Shown piece after piece: positions 1 through 5,307 of a DNA stretch of 5,310 nt. Within the stretch, counting starts at the first letter, position 1, and each line of letters opens with the position of its first letter. The DNA comes from DYGA01 sp964540695 (GTDB lineage Bacteria > Patescibacteriota > Patescibacteriia > S139-126). The stretch is from positions 1 through 5,310 of the forward strand of contig CAZINS010000019.1 of NCBI GenBank assembly GCA_964540695.1, in the 5' to 3' direction. The position numbers and the translations under genes were made by a program. The notes below the pieces were generated by a model. The model was not told the origin of the DNA. It worked only from the letters and a program-made list of their open reading frames with translations, and ran no database searches.

Positions 1-18
1 TTAATTAAATCATTGATT

Positions 19-58
19 CCTGCCTGCCCTGCCTACCGGCAGGCAGGCGGTAGGCAGG
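19..58. repeat. Nested GC-rich palindrome (20-bp unit inside another 20-bp unit)
   Basis: This is a 40-bp GC-rich island in an AT-rich spacer. Bases 19-28 joined to 49-58 read CCTGCCTGCCGGTAGGCAGG, an imperfect 20-bp palindrome. The 20 bases between them, taken as 28-47 (boundary ambiguous by one C), are the exact reverse complement of the same unit. Two perfect 10-bp inverted repeats result and they interleave: 19-28 with 38-47, and 28-37 with 49-58. No T-run follows on either side, so it is not a standard intrinsic terminator. The same unit occurs at 5147-5166. It is read here as a small dispersed palindromic repeat; mobility is inference. Confidence 0.85.
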
Positions 59-62
59 AGTA

Positions 63-83
63 ATTAGTTATTCGTTATTAGTC
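63..83. repeat. Short AT-rich heptamer array (3 units)
   Basis: Three consecutive 7-bp units, ATTAGTT, ATTCGTT and ATTAGTC, lie directly after the GC-rich palindrome. On the other strand they read GACTAAT, AACGAAT, AACTAAT. They share the 7-bp period and AT-rich flavour of the arrays at 4239-4266, 5007-5041 and 5090-5117. With only three units this is the weakest of the clear arrays. Confidence 0.5.
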
Positions 84-96
84 ATTTTTTCAAGGT

Positions 97-125
97 TTGC
101 TTTTTTAATAGCCTAAAGCTAGAAT
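97..125 (+). promoter_or_regulatory. Possible sigma-70-type promoter for the sugar transferase gene
   Basis: TTGCTT at 97-102 (3 of 6 matches to TTGACA) is followed after 17 bases by TAGAAT at 120-125 (5 of 6 to TATAAT). Transcription would begin near 131-133, only a few bases before the ATG at 139, giving an almost leaderless transcript. That fits the absence of a Shine-Dalgarno sequence before this ATG. In DNA this rich in A and T a chance match is quite possible. Confidence 0.3.
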
Positions 126-138
126 AAAACCATAATTT

Positions 139-1419
139 ATGGGAAATTTTTGGCTAAAAACAAGAAATTGGTTTTTACTCTCTGGTGACGTCTTACTACT
201 TTACCTAGCTTTAGCCTTGGCTTTGTTTTGGCGTTATCAACAAAGTTTTTTCCAAGCTTGGTGGTTACACTTGGTACCTTTTAGTTTGATCTTCTTTTTG
301 TGGGTAGTGGTTTTTTATATCAGTGGGTTTTATGATTTACGAAAAGCCCGCAACCAAGCCCAATTTTTTCTGCAACTACTACTTATTATATCACTGGCTG
401 GATTGATTGGCATGGCGGTTTTTTATTTATGGCCTTCCTTGGGTATTTCCCCAAAAACCAATCTCGCGGTAACACTCTTGCTTGCAACCATATTTTTGTT
501 TGTCTGGCGCTTATTGTTCAATGCCTTGGTGTCGCAACCACAAAAAAAACTGTTACTGATTGGTGAACATACCCAAAGTATAGAGCTGGCCACACAAATC
601 AATCACCATCCCCAGTGGGGCTATCAGGTAGCAGCCATAATACCATCGGAAAAATTTTCTGAATATAAAGAAAAATTAAATTCTTTGGGAGTTTCTACTT
701 TGGTAATTTCTGATGATCTTTATCAAACTCAAAGTTTGACTGATGCCTTGTATGATAGTTTGTCTTCAAGGGTTGAAATGTATACTTTGACTAAATTTTA
801 TGAACAGTTGGTAAAAAAAATTCCTTTGTCGGTGATTTCCAAAGTTTGGTTTTTGGACAATTTGACGGAAAGAGACAAGCTAGCGTTTGATAAGATTAAA
901 AGATTGCTGGATATAGTTTTGAGCTTAGTGGGCTTGATTTTGACTTTACCTTTTTACCCTTTGCTCTATCTAGCTGTAAAACTTGATTCCCGGGGATCAT
1001 TTTTTTATACCCAAGTTCGTTTGGGGAAATTGGGTCGTCCGTTTGTGATTGTAAAAATCAGATCAATGGTTAAAGATGCAGAGAAAAATGGGGCAGAGTG
1101 GGCTATACCTGGGGATGCGCGGGTGACTAGAGTGGGTAGGTTTTTTCGCAAAACCAGACTGGATGAATTACCACAACTTTTCAATGTACTGTGGGGAGAT
1201 ATGAGTTTTGTCGGCCCCCGACCAGAGCGACCAGAATTTATCAGTCAGTTGGAACAAGAGATTCCTTATTATAAACAGCGACTATTGGTAAAACCTGGAG
1301 TGACTGGTTGGGCTCAGGTAAATTTTAAATATTCGTCTGATGTGGCGGGCGCTTTGGAAAAATTGCAACTTGATCTCTATTATATAAAAAACAGGTCTTT
1401 GTTTTTGGATCTCACCATC
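139..1419 (+). CDS. Polyprenyl-phosphate sugar-1-phosphate transferase (WbaP/WcaJ type), 3' end lost in gap
   Basis: A membrane enzyme that transfers a sugar-1-phosphate from a nucleotide sugar to undecaprenyl phosphate, the first step of exopolysaccharide or surface-glycan assembly. 427 residues are visible. The N-terminal half has four predicted membrane segments (about 12-30, 42-64, 77-97, 108-130), then a Rossmann-like CoA-binding domain beginning KKLLLIGEH (136-144). The catalytic domain starts with KRLLDIV and a hydrophobic helix (254-280). It contains FFYTQVRLG (288-296), VKIRSM (305-310), RKTRLDELPQ with the Asp-Glu catalytic pair D342/E343, SFVGPRPERP (356-365) and KPGVTGWAQVN (385-395). 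It breaks off at LDLTI, where homologues usually have some 15-35 more residues. The sugar cannot be told from sequence. The ATG at 139 is placed just before the first membrane helix; it has no clear Shine-Dalgarno sequence. Confidence 0.93.
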
Positions 1420-1519
1420 NNNNNNNNNNNNNNNNNNNNNNNNNNNNNNNNNNNNNNNNNNNNNNNNNNNNNNNNNNNNNNNNNNNNNNNNNNNNNNNNN
1501 NNNNNNNNNNNNNNNNNNN
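1420..1519. other. Assembly gap, exactly 100 N
   Basis: One hundred consecutive N replace real sequence. A run of exactly 100 is a common scaffolding placeholder for a gap of unknown size, so the true distance between the two flanking genes is not known. The gap removes the C-terminus and stop codon of the sugar transferase and the upstream region, including any ribosome binding site or promoter, of the subtilase. Confidence 0.98.
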
Positions 1520-1523
1520 ATTG

Positions 1524-3737
1524 ATGAAGAAAAGCTTATATATTTTCCTTAGTTTAACCGTCGCGCTTAATGCGCTGAATTTTTTTGTTATGCCGGCTCG
1601 AGCTGGTGAGTCAAGAGAAGTAAAATTAGCTGCTGATGAGGTACTAGTAAAAATGAAAGCCAGTGACAAAATATACAAATTGACAACCAATCAAGGTATT
1701 GATACTGAATATTTATTAAATAATTTTTCTGAAAATAAGCAAATAGAATATGTAGAACCAAATTTTAAGTTTTCTGCTGCCACTACCATGCCCAATGATC
1801 CAGATTTTATTCAACAGTATTATTTAGGCCAAGTGCAAGCTCAAATAGGTTGGGATATTTCTACTGGTAGAGCAGATGTAGTTGTAGCAGTTTTAGATAG
1901 TGGGGTGGATATTGATAACCCGGATTTAAAACACAACATCTGGGTCAATGTACATGAAAAACCTTTTGACTTAGTAGACAATGACGGTAATGGCAAAGTT
2001 GATGATTTTTATGGTTGGAATTTTGTCGATAATAACAACGACGTTAAACCGAAATTTGAAAATTTTACTGAAATTGGGGTTAACCACGGCACTATTGTTG
2101 CTGGTATTTTGGGTGCTAGAGGCAACAATAATATTGGGATTGCTGGTGGGGCATGGCAAGTAAAAATAATGCCTTTAAAAGTTTTGGATAGTGCCGGTAT
2201 GGGTGATTCTTTGACTTTGGTTGAAGCAATTGATTATGCTATTAGTAAAAAAGTTGACGTTATAAATTTATCAGTCGTGGGGCATAGTTATAGTCAAGCT
2301 TTGCAAGAAGCAATTGCTAGAGCCTGGCAGACAGGAATTGTCATCGTAGCAGCTGCTGGGAATGAAGTGGGACTCGGGCAGGATATGGATGTGTATCCAG
2401 CTTATCCAGTGTGCAATGACGGAGATGACAATATGGTTCTTGGGGTGGTGGCACTTGACCGGTATAGTCGCTTGGCAAATTTTTCCAACTTTGGTAGTCG
2501 TTGTAGTGATGTGTCAGCTCCGGGAGTAAATTTTTATTCCACGGTGGCTTATCACGATACTTTTCCTGGATTTAATCATTATTATAAAGGAGGTTTTTCT
2601 GGTACTTCCGTAGCCACACCATTGGTGTCAGCACTAGCGGCTTTGGTTAAATCAGTTAATCCTAGTTTAACCAATGTGCAAATTCGAAATATTATTTTAA
2701 ATACTGCTACTGCTGTTGATAATTTAAACCAAAATTATCAAGGAAAATTGGGGGCTGGTTTGATTGATTATGGTAGGGCGTTGGGTGCGGCTAAGGCCAC
2801 CTTGTCTGGTACCAGTCAACCCGTTAGTCAAGATTGGTTGGTAGTAGGAGCGGGAGTGGGTGGCGGGCCACATGTTAGAGTATTTGACTGGCAAGGAAAT
2901 GTTTTATCTCAGTGGTTTGCCTATGATGAGAAATTTCGTGGTGGCGTCAATGTTGCTACCGGTGATGTGGATGGTGATGGTAAAAAAGATATTGTCACCG
3001 CCCCCGGTCCTGGTGGTGGGCCCCATATCAGAGTATTTGATCACCAGGGTAACATCATATCACAATTTTTTGCATATGAATCAGAATTTCATGGCGGGGT
3101 AAATGTGGCCGTGGGGGATATAGATAATGATGACATTTCCGAAATAATTGTAGCGCCAGCCAGTGGTAAAGAAGCGATTGTCAAAATTTTTGATTTTACC
3201 GGGCATATGAGATTTAAGTTTTTGGCTTATGCTGACAATTTTACAGGTGGGGCAAGTGTTGCAGTCGGAGATGTGGATGGCGATTCTCTAGCTGATATTG
3301 TCACTGGCGCGGGTTTTGGTGGCGGGCCACATGTGCGGATGTTCAATCGTCAAGGACAAATAAAGTCACAATGGTTTGCTTATGATGAAAAATTTCGCGG
3401 TGGGGTCAATGTGGCCATAGGCAATTTAACAGGTGATAGTAATAAAGAAATCATTACTGCCCCCGGTCCAGGTGGCGGGCCACATGTACGGGTATTTAAC
3501 TGGCAAGGCCAAGTAAAACATCAGTGGTTTGCTTATGAACCAGAAAATAAGACAGGATTAAAAGTGGCGGTCGGAGATCTGACGGGGGACGGGCAAAATG
3601 AAGTATTGGTGGCTTTGCAAAAAGGGGCAACACCGAGTGTGCGCATATTTAATAATAACTATCAGTTGTCAAAAGAATTGACAGTTTTTCATCCCAGCTT
3701 TACTGGCGGGGTGAATTTACAAGTTTTAGGTAGGTAG
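1524..3737 (+). CDS. Secreted subtilisin-like serine protease (S8) with six-repeat FG-GAP/VCBS-like propeller
   Basis: An exported endopeptidase of 737 residues. Residues 1-27 form a signal peptide (MKKS, hydrophobic core, likely cut after MPARA). Residues about 38-84 resemble an I9 propeptide ending IEYVEPNFKF. The S8 domain (about 104-425) has the full triad: D125 in AVLDSGVD, H188 in VNHGTIVAG, S362 in GTSVATP, plus oxyanion N280 in AAAGN. A probable calcium loop, DNDGNGKVDD, lies at 152-161. The only cysteines are C297 and C327, a plausible disulfide. Residues 439-737 hold six propeller repeats, five exactly 51 long. No C-terminal sorting signal or membrane anchor is visible. The ATG at 1524 is preferred to the TTG at 1521 because it gives a standard signal-peptide start; the region that would settle this is in the gap. 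It ends two bases before gtrA. The substrate is unknown; it could process surface proteins or degrade external protein. Confidence 0.95.
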   Translation: MKKSLYIFLSLTVALNALNFFVMPARAGESREVKLAADEVLVKMKASDKIYKLTTNQGIDTEYLLNNFSENKQIEYVEPNFKFSAATTMPNDPDFIQQYYLGQVQAQIGWDISTGRADVVVAVLDSGVDIDNPDLKHNIWVNVHEKPFDLVDNDGNGKVDDFYGWNFVDNNNDVKPKFENFTEIGVNHGTIVAGILGARGNNNIGIAGGAWQVKIMPLKVLDSAGMGDSLTLVEAIDYAISKKVDVINLSVVGHSYSQALQEAIARAWQTGIVIVAAAGNEVGLGQDMDVYPAYPVCNDGDDNMVLGVVALDRYSRLANFSNFGSRCSDVSAPGVNFYSTVAYHDTFPGFNHYYKGGFSGTSVATPLVSALAALVKSVNPSLTNVQIRNIILNTATAVDNLNQNYQGKLGAGLIDYGRALGAAKATLSGTSQPVSQDWLVVGAGVGGGPHVRVFDWQGNVLSQWFAYDEKFRGGVNVATGDVDGDGKKDIVTAPGPGGGPHIRVFDHQGNIISQFFAYESEFHGGVNVAVGDIDNDDISEIIVAPASGKEAIVKIFDFTGHMRFKFLAYADNFTGGASVAVGDVDGDSLADIVTGAGFGGGPHVRMFNRQGQIKSQWFAYDEKFRGGVNVAIGNLTGDSNKEIITAPGPGGGPHVRVFNWQGQVKHQWFAYEPENKTGLKVAVGDLTGDGQNEVLVALQKGATPSVRIFNNNYQLSKELTVFHPSFTGGVNLQVLGR
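2838..3734 (+). repeat. Six in-frame 153-bp repeats coding for the protease propeller
   Basis: Repeat starts are at 2838, 2991, 3144, 3297, 3450 and 3603, an exact 153-bp (51-residue) period; the last unit is 44 residues. The consensus is roughly IVTAPGPGGGPHVRVF, then a QG turn, QWFAY, GGVNVA, and a GDxDGDG-like loop. GGGPH is present in repeats 1, 2, 4 and 5 and absent from 3 and 6. The acidic FG-GAP-type loop is complete in repeat 1 (D481, D483, D485, D489), near complete in 2 and 3, degenerate in 4 (GNLTGD) and 5 (GDLTGDG), and missing in 6. The 17-bp string GGTGGCGGGCCACATGT recurs at 2859, 3318 and 3471, spaced 459 and 153 bp. Confidence 0.93.
3728..3734 (+). promoter_or_regulatory. Weak ribosome binding site for gtrA, inside the protease 3' end
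   Basis: AGGTAGG lies five bases before the ATG at 3740 and overlaps the last codons of the protease gene, whose stop is at 3735-3737. It is only a partial match to AGGAGG. The two-base spacing between stop and start suggests that gtrA translation is coupled to that of the protease, which supports choosing 3740 over later TTG codons. Confidence 0.4.
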
Positions 3738-3739
3738 TT

Positions 3740-4234
3740 ATGACAGATTTATCTGACAAGCAACTAACTACTGGTTTAGAAAAAAAATTATTTTCGATTT
3801 TCAATCGTTTGATTGTTTTTTTTACCGCCTTGCCGGGTTTGCGCCGGTTTGTAGTTTTACCCCAATTTTTACGTTTTGCTACGGTTGGGCTTTTCAATAC
3901 GAGTATTGATTTTACTGTCTATATTGTACTAACACGTGGTTTAATTTTTTTTAATAAACATTATCTACTAGCCAATTTTTTGGCTTTTTTGTGTGCCAAT
4001 TTGTTTAGTTTTTGGGCTAATAAATCTTGGACTTTCAACAATGACGATAAACGTAAAGTATTCCAGTATAGTAAATTTTTTCTGGTCAGTGTCATTGCGC
4101 TCATGGCGATTCAACTTACGATGTATGTGGGAGTGTCAATTTTTGGTTGGTGGGATTTAGCTACCAAAATTTTGGCTTTACTATTTAGTGTGTTTATCAA
4201 TTTTATTGGATCTAAGTTTTGGGCATTCAAATGA
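3740..4234 (+). CDS. GtrA-family membrane protein (probable lipid-linked sugar translocase)
   Basis: A 164-residue integral membrane protein of the GtrA-like family, known or proposed to flip polyprenyl-phosphate-linked sugars made by a partner glycosyltransferase. Four hydrophobic segments are visible, about 44-66, 74-94, 111-133 and 140-160. Typical family features are QFLRFATVGLFNTSIDF (42-58), ANLFSFWANKSWTF (86-99) and the closing FINFIGSKFWAFK (152-164). The roughly 41 residues before the domain, with a hydrophobic stretch near 20-40, are longer than the usual short N-terminus and are not assigned a role. The gene begins two bases after the protease stop and is followed after 55 bases by the DPM1-like GT2 gene, the classic partner. 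It ends in TGA with TAG two codons later. Confidence 0.92.
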   Translation: MTDLSDKQLTTGLEKKLFSIFNRLIVFFTALPGLRRFVVLPQFLRFATVGLFNTSIDFTVYIVLTRGLIFFNKHYLLANFLAFLCANLFSFWANKSWTFNNDDKRKVFQYSKFFLVSVIALMAIQLTMYVGVSIFGWWDLATKILALLFSVFINFIGSKFWAFK

Positions 4235-4238
4235 GGTT

Positions 4239-4266
4239 AGAATTAAGAATAAAGAATTAAGAAGTA
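4239..4266. repeat. AT-rich heptamer array (4 units) in the gtrA-GT2 spacer
   Basis: Four consecutive 7-bp units, AGAATTA, AGAATAA, AGAATTA and AGAAGTA, fill about half of the 55-bp spacer. The following AGGAAAA may be a decayed fifth unit. The 15-mer GAATTAAGAAGTAAG at 4254-4268 recurs exactly at 5022-5036, past the other end of the GT2 coding core. The array therefore matches the one that forms the GT2 gene's 3' end. Confidence 0.8.
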
Positions 4267-4289
4267 AGGAAAATTTTAAATTTTTAATT

Positions 4290-5042
4290 ATGATTATAGT
4301 AATTCCTGCGAAAAATGAAGAACAAAGAATTGGACCTACCTTGCAAGCTTATTTAGGTAAGTTTTTGGATATAAAAATTGTAGTGGTAATAACCCCTGGC
4401 ACAGATCAGACGGCAAGCGTGATAGCAGACTGGCAAACTAAACATCCAGGCAGAATAGATTATTTTACTTTGGATAAATTTATTGGCAATAGCAAGGGCA
4501 AAGCAATCAGAGCCGGCTTTGAATATGCTTTGGACAATTATCCAACTGAGAGCCTGATTGGATTTATAGATGCTGATAATTCTTTGGAACCTACTGAGTT
4601 TGCTAAGTTGGTGGAAAATATTCTAAATACTGATGTCACGATTGCTTCGCGGTATTTACCCGATTCGGTTTTGACTGATAGGGAATCACATTTACGGGTA
4701 GTTGCTTCTTTGCTGTTTCGTTATTTAGTAAAAATTTTATTTGGTTTAAAAGTGGTTGATACCCAGTGCGGGGGCAAGTTGTTTAAACGACCAGTGGTTT
4801 CTGAAATTTTACCAAAACTTCAGATTGATGACATGACGATTGATGTGGAAATTTTATATTACTGCCAAAAGTTTGGCAAAACCATCAAAGAAGTACCCGT
4901 GGTCTGGCGAGAAAAACAAGCTTCAACAATTTCTACTTCCCAGTGGCAATTTTTAAAAACCAGCTGGAGGATGTTTAGATCGCTGATTAGGTTAAAAGTG
5001 AAGTTTAGAAGTAAGAATTACGAATTAAGAAGTAAGAATTAA
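4290..5042 (+). CDS. GT2 glycosyltransferase, DPM1/ALG5-like (polyprenyl-phosphate sugar transferase)
   Basis: Probably moves a sugar from a nucleotide donor to polyprenyl phosphate on the inner face of the membrane, supplying GtrA. The 250 residues show a GT-A fold in order: MIIVIPAKNEEQRI (1-14), NSKGKAIRAGF (67-77), the metal-binding DxD as FIDADNS with D94 and D96, DTQCGGKLFKR (157-167), MTIDVEILYYC (182-192) and EVPVVWRE (201-208). There are no clear C-terminal membrane helices, so it resembles the soluble or peripheral DPM1 and ALG5 class. The usual DDGS motif after strand 2 is replaced by ITPGTDQT (34-41). The ATG at 4290 is chosen over 4188 because the fold starts there and the earlier codons overlap gtrA and read through heptamer repeats. 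AAGGAAAA at 4266-4273 is too distant for a good ribosome site. The last 12 residues or so are coded by a heptamer array. The sugar donor is not predictable. Confidence 0.92.
   Translation: MIIVIPAKNEEQRIGPTLQAYLGKFLDIKIVVVITPGTDQTASVIADWQTKHPGRIDYFTLDKFIGNSKGKAIRAGFEYALDNYPTESLIGFIDADNSLEPTEFAKLVENILNTDVTIASRYLPDSVLTDRESHLRVVASLLFRYLVKILFGLKVVDTQCGGKLFKRPVVSEILPKLQIDDMTIDVEILYYCQKFGKTIKEVPVVWREKQASTISTSQWQFLKTSWRMFRSLIRLKVKFRSKNYELRSKN
5007..5041. repeat. AT-rich heptamer array (5 units) forming the GT2 gene's 3' end
   Basis: Five consecutive units, AGAAGTA, AGAATTA, CGAATTA, AGAAGTA and AGAATTA. Three units make 21 bp, so the array keeps reading frame and codes for RSKNYELRSKN before the TAA at 5040-5042. 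It matches the array at 4239-4266 that precedes the GT2 start. Confidence 0.85.
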
Positions 5043-5125
5043 GGATAGTTATAAATTACTAATAATTAATCTGTGATTTAATTTAAAAATTAGATAATTA
5101 GTAATTAATCATTAAATAAAAGTAT
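5043..5125. repeat. AT-rich spacer with heptamer-period segment 5090-5117 and a weak inverted repeat
   Basis: No gene is seen here. At 5090-5117 the units TTAGATA, ATTAGTA, ATTAATC and ATTAAAT keep a 7-bp period. AATTACTAAT at 5054-5063 is the exact inverse of ATTAGTAATT at 5097-5106, a 10-bp AT-only stem (apart from one C-G pair) with a 33-base loop. This is more likely a by-product of the repeats than a terminator. Confidence 0.5.
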
Positions 5126-5204
5126 TGTCATGCTGAACTTGTTTCACCTGCCTGCCGGTAGGCAGGGCATCTCCTTAAGACCCTGAAACAAGTTCAGGGT
5201 GACA
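5126..5204. repeat. Composite inverted repeat (two hairpin arms) interrupted by the 20-bp palindrome
   Basis: The outer arms, 5126-5146 (TGTCATGCTGAACTTGTTTC plus A) and 5184-5204, match as an inverted repeat at 19 of 21 positions. Each arm is also a small hairpin. The right arm is CCCTGAA, ACAAG, TTCAGGG (5181-5199). The left arm is TGCTGAA, CTTGT, TTCA (5131-5146) continued by GCA at 5167-5169 once the 20-bp unit at 5147-5166 is ignored. TGTCA...CTGAACTTGTTTCA elements of this kind are, from general knowledge, widespread dispersed repeats in some bacterial genomes. The strong secondary structure could also end transcription of the upstream genes, but no T-run follows on the + strand. Confidence 0.85.
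5147..5166. repeat. 20-bp palindromic unit, second site
   Basis: CCTGCCTGCCGGTAGGCAGG, a palindrome with one mismatched pair. It is identical to the reverse complement of 28-47, and the identity extends to 23 bases (5147-5169 against 25-47). It lies inside the left arm of the composite repeat at 5126-5204. Confidence 0.9.
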
Positions 5205-5219
5205 AGGGTAAAAATAAAA

Positions 5220-5231
5220 TTCAGAATGACA
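5220..5231. repeat. Solitary arm end of the TGTCA-type repeat
   Basis: TTCAGAATGACA matches the outer end of the composite element at 11 of 12 positions for the left arm (inverted) and 10 of 12 for the right arm. It appears to be a remnant or solo copy 15 bases beyond that element. The bases around it, 5205-5265, show no gene. Confidence 0.55.
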
Positions 5232-5265
5232 GTAAAAAATTAAGTACAGTAGAAAAGTTTGTAAT

Positions 5266-5307
5266 TAGGATCTAGGATAAAGGAGATAGGAGATAGGATA
5301 AAGAATA
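5266..5307. repeat. Purine-rich heptamer array (6 units)
   Basis: Six consecutive units, TAGGATC, TAGGATA, AAGGAGA, TAGGAGA, TAGGATA and AAGAATA, reach almost to the window edge and may continue past it. The 10-mer TAGGATAAAG recurs at a 21-bp offset (5273 and 5294), the same three-unit spacing seen at 5007-5041. The unit differs in sequence from the AGAATTA arrays but keeps the period. Confidence 0.75.

Noticed and set aside
19..58. Integron attC site or phage attachment site
   Set aside because: There are no attC core motifs, no integrase and no tRNA end; the 20-mer nesting explains the symmetry better.
1412..1690. Reverse-strand open frame crossing the gap
   Set aside because: More than a third of it is N, and the rest is opposite the start of a well-supported protease gene; it matches nothing recognisable.
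2860..3102. Alternative + strand frame inside the propeller region
   Set aside because: It is a shadow kept open by the periodic, G-rich repeat DNA; the main frame has clear domain structure. The same applies to the open frames at 1971-2163 and 3700-3897.
4188..4289. Upstream ATG at 4188 for the GT2 gene
   Set aside because: It would overlap gtrA by 47 bases and add 34 residues coded by gtrA sequence and heptamer repeat, with no family resemblance; the fold begins at 4290.
139..5042. Alternative genetic code (TGA read as glycine, as in Gracilibacteria and Absconditabacteria)
   Set aside because: No gene has an in-frame TGA, glycine is coded by GGN throughout, and TGA fits as the stop of gtrA. 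The gtrA stop alone is not decisive, since TAG follows two codons later.
5126..5204. Intrinsic transcription terminator
   Set aside because: The stem is strong, but the + strand downstream is A-rich without a T-run. A terminator role is possible but not supported over a dispersed repeat.
5007..5307. CRISPR array
   Set aside because: The repeats are 7-bp tandem units without spacers, or single palindromes; there are no 25-40 bp repeats with unique spacers and no cas genes.
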